Of a DNA stretch of 33,084 nucleotides, positions 6,664 to 13,548 are shown in pieces. The stretch covers positions 1 through 33,084 of the forward strand of contig DGKK01000059.1 of the NCBI GenBank assembly GCA_002387725.1, read 5' to 3'. Origin of the DNA: Nitrospirae bacterium UBA4572. GTDB taxonomy: Bacteria; Nitrospirota; Leptospirillia; Leptospirillales; Leptospirillaceae. The translations under genes and the position numbers were made by a program. Under the pieces are notes generated by a model, which was not told the origin of the DNA, ran no database searches, and was given only the letters and a program-made list of their open reading frames with translations. Each line of letters opens with the position of its first letter. The stretch's first letter is position 1.

Positions 6664-8494
6664 GGGACCCTCCTTCTTTGGGCAACTCCGGAAGGGCCTT
6701 TCCCGAGAGGGCCTCCGTCAGTGATCGGTTGACCAGCCGCTCAGCCAGAGGCTGGGTAAGGCGGTCGAGGTTTCGTATCTCGTCGCGGACCTTTTTCCCG
6801 TCGCTCCCTTCCATGGCGGACCGAAGGACCTTCATCTGTTCAGTAATGGCCGATCTCTCCTCAGATCCCAGGATGTCGTCGCCGACCGTGCCGAGGGCCC
6901 GCTCGGTGGCCCCGAGAACTGTCTGTGCCTCCGTCCGGCTGTCGATCAGAAGGCGGAGGGCGAAGTCATCCTTGGCATGGGCAAAAGCCTCTTTCAGAAG
7001 CTCTCTGACATCGTCTTTGCCCAGTCCATAGGAGGGGTGGATCACCACATTGGCCCGCTGTCCCGTCGTCTGTTCCCGGGCGGTCACCTCGAGGATGCCG
7101 TTGGCGTCGATCTGAAAGGTAACCTCGATCCGGGGGGCCCCGGCCGGAAGGGGAGGAATGCCGGAAAGGGTGAATCTTCCGAGGCTCCGGTTGTCTGCCG
7201 CCATCTCCCGCTCACCCTGGAGGACATGAATGTCAACATTGACCTGTCCGTCGACGTAGGTGGTAAAGAGCTCCTTCGCCTGGGCCGGAATGGTCGTGTT
7301 CCGAGGAATGAGGGTGCTCATCACCCCTCCGATCGTCTCAATCCCCAGGGAGAGAGGGGTGACGTCGAGGAGAAGGAGATCCTTTCGCCGCCCGGAGAGA
7401 ATGTCGGCCTGGACAGCCGCTCCCTCCGCCACCACAAGGTCGGGATCGACGGAATCATAGAGAGTCGCTCCGAAGTAGTCGCTCACCGCTTCCCGAAAAC
7501 GAAGAAGACGCGTTGATCCTCCCACAAGGATGACGCCATCCACCGACTTGGGATCGGTGTCGGAGTCTCTCATGGCTGCGCGCACCGAGGCAAAGGCCCT
7601 CTCAACAAAGGGTTCCACCAAGGAGTTGAGGCGTTCCCGGGTCAGCGTCGTGGAGAGATTGAGGGAAGGAATGTTCACGGCCACAGAGGTGTCCCGGGAA
7701 AGCACAATCTTGGCCCGCTCGGCCTCCTTGCGGAGGGTGTCCCTCACCTCCGATCGAATGGCAAGTTCCCTGAGGCCGGGGATCTCGGAAAACCAGGACT
7801 CCATGATGGCCCGGTCGAAGTCCTCCCCTCCCAGATGGGTGTCCCCGTTTGTCGCCCGCACTTCGAAGATTCCCTTGCGGATCTCCAGTAGAGAAAAATC
7901 GAAGGTTCCTCCCCCCAGGTCGAAGATGGCAAAGAGACCGTCCTTTTTTTCGCCCAGGCCATAAGCCAGGGCCGCGGCGGTGGGCTCGTTGATGATCCGG
8001 AGGACATTGAGGCCGGCCAGGGCCCCGGCATCCTTGGTGGCCTGACGCTGGCCGTCGTTAAAATATGCCGGGACTGTGATCACTGCCTCCGTCACTTCGC
8101 ATCCCAGGGCCTCTTCCGCGCGAGATCGGAGGTTGGCCAGGATCAGGGATCCGATCTCCGGCGGGGTGAGGGAGCGATGCCGTGCCGGGTCAGGAATCGC
8201 CGGGGTTCCGTTCTTGTCGATGACCGGATAGGCCAGGTGGGCGCGCTCGGCCGCCGTCTCCGCGAAGGATCGTCCCATCAGACGCTTGGCCGCATAGACA
8301 ACCGTCGTCTGGGGATCGTTGATCAGCTCCCGGGCGGTCCATCCCACACGTACGCCGTCTGGGGAAAGAGCCACCACCGAAGGGAGCAGGGAGCGTCCCT
8401 CCCGGTCACGGATCACTTCAACCGTTCCGTCTTCCTTTCGGTAGGCGACCAGAGAGTGGGTTGTTCCCAGGTCAATTCCAATCACATGTTTCAA
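6656..8494 (-). CDS. hscA: Fe-S assembly Hsp70 chaperone HscA
   Basis: HscA is the specialised Hsp70 that, with HscB, acts on IscU to release its cluster; it recognises the LPPVK motif, which is present in the IscU of this operon. The 612-aa product has the ATPase domain signatures GIDLGTTHS (N-terminus), FDLGGGTFDFS (about residue 190) and ILVGGSTRL (about residue 325). The substrate-binding domain contains DVTPLSLGIET, and a helical lid follows. The length matches the HscA family (about 616 aa). The start overlaps the hscB stop by 4 bp (ATGA). Confidence 0.96.
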   Translation of the reverse strand: MKHVIGIDLGTTHSLVAYRKEDGTVEVIRDREGRSLLPSVVALSPDGVRVGWTARELINDPQTTVVYAAKRLMGRSFAETAAERAHLAYPVIDKNGTPAIPDPARHRSLTPPEIGSLILANLRSRAEEALGCEVTEAVITVPAYFNDGQRQATKDAGALAGLNVLRIINEPTAAALAYGLGEKKDGLFAIFDLGGGTFDFSLLEIRKGIFEVRATNGDTHLGGEDFDRAIMESWFSEIPGLRELAIRSEVRDTLRKEAERAKIVLSRDTSVAVNIPSLNLSTTLTRERLNSLVEPFVERAFASVRAAMRDSDTDPKSVDGVILVGGSTRLLRFREAVSDYFGATLYDSVDPDLVVAEGAAVQADILSGRRKDLLLLDVTPLSLGIETIGGVMSTLIPRNTTIPAQAKELFTTYVDGQVNVDIHVLQGEREMAADNRSLGRFTLSGIPPLPAGAPRIEVTFQIDANGILEVTAREQTTGQRANVVIHPSYGLGKDDVRELLKEAFAHAKDDFALRLLIDSRTEAQTVLGATERALGTVGDDILGSEERSAITEQMKVLRSAMEGSDGKKVRDEIRNLDRLTQPLAERLVNRSLTEALSGKALPELPKEGGSHA

Positions 8495-9180
8495 TGGGTG
8501 GCCTCCTTGATTTCGGCCAGGAGATTCTGAATATAGGCCCGTTTTTCAAGCCGTTCGGCCAGGTGGTCAATGTCGGAATCTGCGGCGCCTTTCTCCTCCT
8601 CCAGTGCGTCGATCTTGTCGAAGGCGGCGTAGATCTCCTGCTCCAGAGGATCGAGGACGGCTCTTACCCTTGATTCGGCCTCGGAATGTCGTCCCTGGGA
8701 GACCAGGGACTGAGTCTCTTCCCGAAGGTCCATGATATCCATCAGGATTTCCGGGGGAAGTGTTGTCTTCTTGGGGCGCCCGTCTTCGCCGCGTTTCCTT
8801 GAAATGTAGTAACGAGCGCGCAAAAAGGGGTCCCGGAGTGTCCGGAAGGCCAGATTCACAAGGGAGGCATTGGCCAGGGCTATCTCCTGCTCCTTTTCGG
8901 TCTCGCCCACATGATGATCGGGGTGGAAGAGACGACTCTTTTCATGATAGGCGGAGATCAGAAGCCTTGGGTCCAGGGCCAGCCTCTGAGGGATATCGAG
9001 AATCCGGAAATAGTCGCGCGCCTCTCCGAAGGGCTGGACTCTGACGCAGGAAGGGCATACGTCGACATCCTCGATTGTTTTCTCGCAATTCCAGCAAACC
9101 GAGCGCCCCGCATGCTCCATTCTGTCCTGGTGTGGATGCAGCGTGGGAGCACCGGACCGGGGTATCGCCGTATCAGCCAT
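8491..9180 (-). CDS. hscB: Fe-S assembly co-chaperone HscB with N-terminal four-Cys motif
   Basis: This J-domain co-chaperone brings IscU to HscA. The J domain is about residues 55-125 with HPD at 86-88, and the C-terminal three-helix IscU-binding domain follows to residue 229. Ahead of the J domain sits a rubredoxin-like CWNC...CPSC motif (Cys29, 32, 42, 45). E. coli HscB lacks this, but the eukaryotic mitochondrial HSC20/HSCB has a comparable tetracysteine zinc motif. An ATG with GGAGG six bases upstream supports the start. The 66-bp gap from iscA holds a long hairpin. Confidence 0.95.
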   Translation of the reverse strand: MADTAIPRSGAPTLHPHQDRMEHAGRSVCWNCEKTIEDVDVCPSCVRVQPFGEARDYFRILDIPQRLALDPRLLISAYHEKSRLFHPDHHVGETEKEQEIALANASLVNLAFRTLRDPFLRARYYISRKRGEDGRPKKTTLPPEILMDIMDLREETQSLVSQGRHSEAESRVRAVLDPLEQEIYAAFDKIDALEEEKGAADSDIDHLAERLEKRAYIQNLLAEIKEATH

Positions 9181-9201
9181 GTCAAACCTCCGGAAGTCAA
9201 A

Positions 9202-9230
9202 CGGGAGGAGGCGTGGTTCGCCCCCTCCCG
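9202..9230 (-). promoter_or_regulatory. Long intercistronic hairpin between iscA and hscB
   Basis: The two arms (9202-9213 and 9219-9230) pair over 12 bp with one G-U wobble in the minus-strand transcript, around a 5-base loop. Only a short TTT follows, so this is more likely a partial terminator or RNA-stability element than a complete stop. It would separate the levels of iscSUA from hscBA-fdx-iscX. Confidence 0.55.
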
Positions 9231-9246
9231 TCCGGTTTTCTTTCTG

Positions 9247-9582
9247 TTAAGCCGAGAACGAGGAGCCGCAGCCACAGCTGTGGGCGGCGTTGGGATTCTC
9301 GAACTTGAAGCCGCCTCCCATCAGACCGCCTCCGACGAAGTCGAGGGTTGAGCCGTCAAGGTAAACCTTGCTCTTGGGGTCGAGGACGATGCGAACGTTC
9401 CGGTTGGGATCGGCGTCAATGACTTCGTCGAACTCGCCGGGGGCCTCTTCGAGCTTGATGAGATAAGAAAGTCCCGAACAGCCTCCGCCTTCGATTCCCA
9501 GACGGAGAAAATGGGTTTCCTTGTTCTGGACCTTCTTGAGACGGGCCACTTCGTTGATGGCAGATTCTGTCAGCGTGATCAT
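9247..9582 (-). CDS. iscA: A-type Fe-S carrier protein IscA
   Basis: A-type carriers receive Fe-S clusters from the scaffold and pass them to targets. The 111-aa product has the three ligand cysteines Cys35 (GGGCSG), Cys103 and Cys105 (SCGCG), and the family block DPKSKVYLDGSTLDF. An ATG with AGGAGG six bases upstream sets the start. It lies 36 bp after iscU. IscA and ErpA are hard to separate by sequence alone; the operon position argues for the IscA role. Confidence 0.94.
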   Translation of the reverse strand: MITLTESAINEVARLKKVQNKETHFLRLGIEGGGCSGLSYLIKLEEAPGEFDEVIDADPNRNVRIVLDPKSKVYLDGSTLDFVGGGLMGGGFKFENPNAAHSCGCGSSFSA

Positions 9583-9618
9583 CGCTTCCTCCTTGGATCG
9601 TGCGTTGATGGTATCGGG

Positions 9619-10005
9619 TCAGGCCTTCTGGCGCTTCTTCTGGTAGTCCTCGATCGCCCCTTTGATGGCATCTTCTGCCAGGACGGAGCAATGAAGTTTG
9701 ACCGGGGGAAGATTCAGCTCTTTGGCAATTTCGGTGTTTTTGATCTTGAGGGCGTCATCAAGCGTCTTGCCCTTTACCCATTCCGTGGCGAGAGAGCTTG
9801 AGGCGATGGCCGAACCGCACCCGAACGTTTTGAATCGGGCCTCTTCAATGATCCCGTCATCGCTGATCTTCAGCTGAAGTTTCATGACGTCGCCGCACTC
9901 CGGGGCTCCAACGATGCCTGTCCCCACATTGTCTTCCGTCTTGTCGAAGGAGCCCACATTTCTGGGATTGTTGTAATGATCGATGACCTTATCGCTGTAT
10001 GCCAT
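9619..10005 (-). CDS. iscU: Fe-S cluster scaffold IscU
   Basis: IscU is the scaffold on which 2Fe-2S clusters are built from iron and sulfur supplied by a cysteine desulfurase. All functional residues are present in this 128-aa protein: Cys37 and Asp39 (PECGDVM), Cys63 (FGCGSA), the HscA-recognition motif LPPVK at 99-103, and Cys106 (LHCSVLAEDA). An ATG with GGAG six bases upstream sets the start. The protein looks fully competent, so the altered IscS next to it cannot be explained by decay of the whole pathway. Confidence 0.97.
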   Translation of the reverse strand: MAYSDKVIDHYNNPRNVGSFDKTEDNVGTGIVGAPECGDVMKLQLKISDDGIIEEARFKTFGCGSAIASSSLATEWVKGKTLDDALKIKNTEIAKELNLPPVKLHCSVLAEDAIKGAIEDYQKKRQKA

Positions 10006-10038
10006 GATATTCTCCGTCTTTTCTTGGGGTTATCCACT

Positions 10039-10054
10039 CCGGGCACAGGCCCGG
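10039..10054 (-). promoter_or_regulatory. Hairpin in the iscS-iscU gap
   Basis: A perfect 6-bp stem, CCGGGC/GCCCGG in the minus-strand transcript, with a 4-base loop lies in the 80-bp gap between iscS and iscU. No T-run follows. It could act as an mRNA processing or stability element that uncouples iscS from iscU levels; the function is inference. Confidence 0.4.
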
Positions 10055-10085
10055 TCCTATCCCTCTTCGTTTTGTCTTCCCTCTC

Positions 10086-11294
10086 TCAGTGGGGGCTCCA
10101 CTGGACGCTCTTCAGGTCGATGCCCTCCTTGGCCATTTCGTAAAGGGGTGACATTTCCCGAAGCTTCTCAACGGCTTGCTTGACTCTCCCGATCACGGCC
10201 TCGATCTCCTCCATCGTATTGAAGCGGCCGACCGAAAAGCGGATCGAAGAGTGGGCGAGGTCGGTTCCGACGCCCAGGGCTTTCAGGATATAGGAGGGTT
10301 CAAGCGTGGCCGAGGTGCAGGCAGATCCGGAGGAGAGGGCGATTCCCCGAAGACCCATGAGCAAGGCCTCTCCCTCGACAAAGGAGAAGGAAAGATTGCT
10401 GACCGCGGGGCTTCTCTGTTCCCGATCCCCATTGATCTCGACGTAGTCGAGGGACTCGAGAATTCCTGATTCAAGACGATCGCGGAGGGCCTTTCGATGA
10501 GCGGCCTCGGCGGCAAGATTCTCGCGGATGATGCGGGCCGCGGCTCCGAATCCCACGATGCCGGAGGTGTTCAGCGTCCCCGAACGGAATCCCCGCTCGA
10601 GCCCGCCTCCTTCAATCTGGGGGGCAAGCCGGACCCGGGGCTTTCGGCGGACATAGAGTGCTCCCACCCCCTTGGGCCCATGCATGAGGTGGGCATTGAG
10701 GGAGAGAAGATCCACGTTCATCTCGGTGACATCAATCTTCATGACCCCGGCAGCATAGGCCGCATTCGTATGGAAGAGCACGCCCTTTTCCCGGGTGATG
10801 GCCCCGATCTTCGAGATCGGCTGGATGGTTCCGATTTCATGGTTGACCGTCATGACCGAGACAAGAATGGTATCGGGTCGAATGGCCGCCCTTACGGCTT
10901 CGGGATCGACGATTCCCCCCCGGTCGACCGGCAGAACGGTTACGGTAAATCCTTGAGTCTCAAGGGTCCGTATAGGATCGAGGACCGAACGTCCCTCGGT
11001 TTCCACGGTCACGATATGGGAGCCCTTCTCCCGATACATTGCCGCCACGCCCTTGATGGCCAGATTGTCTGATTCGGTCATTCCGGAGGTGAAGATGATC
11101 TCCTTCGAGTCGGCTCCAATAAGTGCGGCCACCTCCTCCCGGGCTTTTTCCGTCAGTTCTTCCGCTTGCCATCCGAAGGCATGGTTGCGGGAGCCGGGGT
11201 TCCCGTATACGGTGGTAAAGGTGGGAAGCATCGCCTCGACCACGCGGGGATCAACCCTTGTGGTGGAGTGGTTGTCCAAATAGACCGGATCCAT
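10086..11294 (-). CDS. iscS: IscS-family protein lacking the PLP lysine (pseudo-cysteine desulfurase)
   Basis: The 402-aa product aligns end to end with IscS of E. coli, including the persulfide loop SSGSACTS (Cys326) and the IscU-docking tail SPLYEMAKEGIDLKS. The cofactor site is rewritten. The Schiff-base Lys206 of E. coli is Leu203 here (NAHLMHGPKG), and the stacking His104 is Gly101 (TEGRSVLD). Asn155 is His152, Asp180 is Asn177, Gln183 is Tyr180 (HTNAAYAAG), and the GGGHERG His is Leu232. Without that lysine and aspartate, normal PLP-dependent desulfuration of cysteine is not expected. The reading frame is intact and well conserved elsewhere, so it is not an ordinary pseudogene. A sulfur-relay, scaffold or regulatory role is possible. 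AAAGGAG precedes the ATG; the start overlaps iscR by 44 bp. Confidence 0.93.
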   Translation of the reverse strand: MDPVYLDNHSTTRVDPRVVEAMLPTFTTVYGNPGSRNHAFGWQAEELTEKAREEVAALIGADSKEIIFTSGMTESDNLAIKGVAAMYREKGSHIVTVETEGRSVLDPIRTLETQGFTVTVLPVDRGGIVDPEAVRAAIRPDTILVSVMTVNHEIGTIQPISKIGAITREKGVLFHTNAAYAAGVMKIDVTEMNVDLLSLNAHLMHGPKGVGALYVRRKPRVRLAPQIEGGGLERGFRSGTLNTSGIVGFGAAARIIRENLAAEAAHRKALRDRLESGILESLDYVEINGDREQRSPAVSNLSFSFVEGEALLMGLRGIALSSGSACTSATLEPSYILKALGVGTDLAHSSIRFSVGRFNTMEEIEAVIGRVKQAVEKLREMSPLYEMAKEGIDLKSVQWSPH

Positions 11295-11724
11295 CTGTGA
11301 CTCCTTTCATGACGGTAGGTTCCTGTCCCAGCTCTCGGATCGAGAGGGCTTCGAGAAACCAGAGAATGTTGTTTTGCAGTCGCTCCAGGGGAGAACGGAT
11401 GTCGCACTGGTCTCTCTGTTGGCAGTCCTTGTCGGAACCGTCGGAGCAACTGACAATGCCGACGGGACCTTCAACGGCGGTGAGGACCTTGAGAACGGAG
11501 ATCTTCTCCGCCGGAATCTTCAGTGAGTACCCCCCCTTGGGGGCGTTGTGGCTTTGTATGAGTCCGGCTTTCGAAAGTTTCTGCATGACCTTGGCCAGGA
11601 TCTCCGGGGGGATCCGATAAATCCCGGCAATATCCCGAACATTGGAGGTCTCGCCTTCCCGGGCCTGGGCCATGAGGTTCAGGGCCAGAAGTGCATAGTC
11701 AACTTTTTTTGTCAGCTTGAGCAT
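11251..11724 (-). CDS. iscR: Rrf2-family Fe-S-sensing repressor IscR
   Basis: This transcription factor senses Fe-S status through a 2Fe-2S cluster and represses the isc operon. The winged helix covers about residues 1-80 (recognition part PPEILAKVMQKLSKAGL, wing APKGGYSL). The cluster ligands are Cys93, Cys101 and Cys107, spaced C-x7-C-x5-C rather than the C-x5-C-x5-C of E. coli. The residue three after the last Cys is Arg110, where E. coli IscR has its fourth ligand His107. The 157-aa length is typical. The ATG has GGAG eight bases upstream. It is the first gene of the operon, and the 3' end overlaps iscS by 44 bp. Confidence 0.94.
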   Translation of the reverse strand: MLKLTKKVDYALLALNLMAQAREGETSNVRDIAGIYRIPPEILAKVMQKLSKAGLIQSHNAPKGGYSLKIPAEKISVLKVLTAVEGPVGIVSCSDGSDKDCQQRDQCDIRSPLERLQNNILWFLEALSIRELGQEPTVMKGVTDGSGLFGQPLHHKG

Positions 11725-11744
11725 CGGGTTCTCCGACTTGTTTT

Positions 11745-11769
11745 ATCGCAGACCATTTTGGTCTGTGAT
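11745..11769 (-). promoter_or_regulatory. Palindromic operator at the isc start site (probable IscR/Rrf2 site)
   Basis: A 25-bp imperfect palindrome has 11-base arms matching at 10 positions around a 3-bp centre; the inner core is CAGACCA/TGGTCTG. It begins 1 bp downstream of the -10 element, so it covers the expected transcription start. This is the position and general form expected for autorepression by the Rrf2-type regulator encoded next. Confidence 0.75.
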
Positions 11770-11770
11770 T

Positions 11771-11799
11771 AGTCTATCAAGGGGATCGCCCCCTGTCAA
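11771..11799 (-). promoter_or_regulatory. isc operon promoter
   Basis: On the minus strand, TTGACA (11799-11794) and TAGACT (11776-11771) are separated by exactly 17 bp. This is about 47 bp upstream of the iscR ATG and is immediately followed by the palindromic operator. Confidence 0.8.
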
Positions 11800-11814
11800 G
11801 GGAGGAACGAGAAA

Positions 11815-11850
11815 GATTCCGACAAAGAATCCCTTGTCAATCCGAATCTT
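11815..11850 (-). terminator. Possible terminator of the corC-like unit
   Basis: Nested inverted repeats (GATTC/GAATC outside, TTGACAA/TTTGTC inside) are followed in the minus-strand direction by TTTCTCGTT. They lie between the end of the 336-aa membrane protein gene and the isc promoter, where a terminator is expected. The stem is interrupted, so the call is weak. The rest of the 11,800-11,947 gap shows nothing else. Confidence 0.35.
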
Positions 11851-11947
11851 TATCTCGGAAGGAGGTATTGGTCACGGGAACAAAATAATCGGAAAAGGAA
11901 GAGGGCATGAGTCTCGGTAGAGGAGACTGGAGACCCGCAGGATGATC

Positions 11948-12958
11948 TCAGGGGTGAGAAGGTCCGGGGGATCGAGTGGGAAGGGGGGTGGCCTCTCCCC
12001 AGAAGGCCTCAAAGTTTTTTTGCCACGAACGGATCTCTCCAATGGCGAGAATGTTGGCCACCATCCGCATCTGATGGCCTCCGGAAGGGGTGAAGGATCC
12101 CCATCCTCCCGATCCGTGGAGGAAGATCCGCCGGTCGATGAGGGCCTGGGGCCGGAGAAAGGAGGGAAGGGGGTCTGGCAGAATCCTGACGGGGATATGA
12201 TCGGCTTGAAGAGTCTCGAGATCCTTGGCATACCGGTCTGCTGCGGCACGGGAGACGAGAATCCGGAGATGAATCCCGTTTCTTCTGGCGACGTGCAGGG
12301 CATTTTCAAGACGGTAGGGTTTGGGGAGGCCAAAAAGAACCAGATCGACCTGGGATCGTGCCCCTGTGATCTTGTCCGCGAGAAAGGCCCGGGCGAAAGG
12401 TCCCCGTCCGATGATCCGGTGACCTTGGGATCCCATTCCGATTCCCACGCCGAGAATTGTTCCGACCAGAGTGACGATCAGGAGGGCATGGCGATCAAAG
12501 GGACTATGAATATAGGTTGTTCGGCGGGACGGGGGAGGGGGAAGCTCGAGGGCCGTGACCCCCAGGTAGAGGAGGAAGACGAAAAGAAGCCCGGCCGGAT
12601 ATCCAAGAATGGCCCAGTCGGTAAAGGAAAAGGTGGCGTATGCCCAGATGATCCCCATGAGACCGGCCGGAACGAGAAAGGCGAGCGCTGTCCGGAGGGA
12701 GTCTTTTGGAGGGGCTCCGGTCCAGCGTCGAAGGACGGCCAGGTGAAGCAGGCTGAATGTCAGGAAGAGCCCCATCCCGAATCCGAGATACTGTAATCCT
12801 GTCATGAGGTCGGACATGATGCCCCCGACCACACCCATGAACAGTGCCACCAGGCCGAAGATCTGTCCGGACGTCATTCCCATCAGTGCCGTGGCAAATT
12901 TCTCGTTCCGGTCTTCGACCTCGGGGTCGATAATGTTCAGGGAGTCGTTCTCGTTCAT
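11948..12958 (-). CDS. Polytopic membrane protein with C-terminal PLD-like domain
   Basis: The 336-aa product has about five hydrophobic segments (roughly residues 30-50, 53-75, 88-108, 112-135, 158-178). They are followed by a soluble C-terminal region of about 140 residues. That region contains TGARSQVDLVLFGLPKPYR and GIHLRILVS, the strand-helix pattern of phospholipase D-like domains. The catalytic HxK(x)4D signature is not seen; the nearest equivalent reads ALIDRRIFLHGSGG, so hydrolase activity is doubtful. The start ATG overlaps the stop of the upstream gene by 4 bp (ATGA). Function unknown; the domain call is tentative. Confidence 0.7.
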   Translation of the reverse strand: MNENDSLNIIDPEVEDRNEKFATALMGMTSGQIFGLVALFMGVVGGIMSDLMTGLQYLGFGMGLFLTFSLLHLAVLRRWTGAPPKDSLRTALAFLVPAGLMGIIWAYATFSFTDWAILGYPAGLLFVFLLYLGVTALELPPPPSRRTTYIHSPFDRHALLIVTLVGTILGVGIGMGSQGHRIIGRGPFARAFLADKITGARSQVDLVLFGLPKPYRLENALHVARRNGIHLRILVSRAAADRYAKDLETLQADHIPVRILPDPLPSFLRPQALIDRRIFLHGSGGWGSFTPSGGHQMRMVANILAIGEIRSWQKNFEAFWGEATPLPTRSPGPSHP

Positions 12959-13548
12959 GGTCGGGAGGATCCTTGTGGGAAGGCGGGAGGGTGACGGTCA
13001 GGTGCCAGTCCTGTCAGCGAGACGGGAATCATATGGTATTGACCACTATAGCGCTCCCCCATGAAAAGGGAGAGGGTGACCGGAAAGGATGCGGGCACTC
13101 CCGGAAAGGTGATCAGGGTGCGGAATGTCTCCCCGCCGGAGAAGTGACGGTCCGCAGGAAATTCGACCTTCCCCAGGAGAAGACCTCCGTCTTTATCCAC
13201 CAGGGCCGGGGGCTCATAGGCTCCGACCTGGTAGAAGGCGTATTCCTTGTGGCGATGGAAGTGGATGGAGATCATCACGGAGGTGTTCCCTCCCGCCACG
13301 CCGATTCTTTCTGCCCGGATGCCGATGATGCCATTGTCCGAGTCGGGCGTGAAAACCTCCGAGTAGGCCATGGGAGCCTGTGTGGCATTTTGAGGGCCGG
13401 GGGCGATGTCCGGAGGCGGCGTCTGGCGTTTTGCGATTCCTCGGAAAAGGTCAGAGACAAAGAGTCCTCCGGCGAGCCCCACAACGATCATCAGGCCGAT
13501 GGGAGAGAGAATGAGCCGGGCCAGGGGAGAGCCTGTAATTTTTTTCAT
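12955..13548 (-). CDS. Membrane-anchored periplasmic protein, hypothetical
   Basis: This 197-aa protein has one N-terminal hydrophobic helix (about residues 12-34). A Pro/Gln-rich linker follows, then a soluble domain of beta character with two His-rich spots (SIHFHRHKEYAF; FPADRHFSGGE). The N-terminus (MKKITGSPLARL) is basic, so the bulk should lie outside the membrane. It is sandwiched by 4-bp overlaps between the CNNM/CorC-like gene and the membrane-PLD-like gene, so the three proteins are made together. No family is recognised. The start overlaps the upstream stop (ATGA). Confidence 0.7.
   Translation of the reverse strand: MKKITGSPLARLILSPIGLMIVVGLAGGLFVSDLFRGIAKRQTPPPDIAPGPQNATQAPMAYSEVFTPDSDNGIIGIRAERIGVAGGNTSVMISIHFHRHKEYAFYQVGAYEPPALVDKDGGLLLGKVEFPADRHFSGGETFRTLITFPGVPASFPVTLSLFMGERYSGQYHMIPVSLTGLAPDRHPPAFPQGSSRP

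Noticed and set aside
10086..11294. iscS as an ordinary pseudogene
   Set aside because: The frame is intact over 402 codons, it has a good ribosome site, and changes are concentrated in the PLP pocket rather than spread at random.
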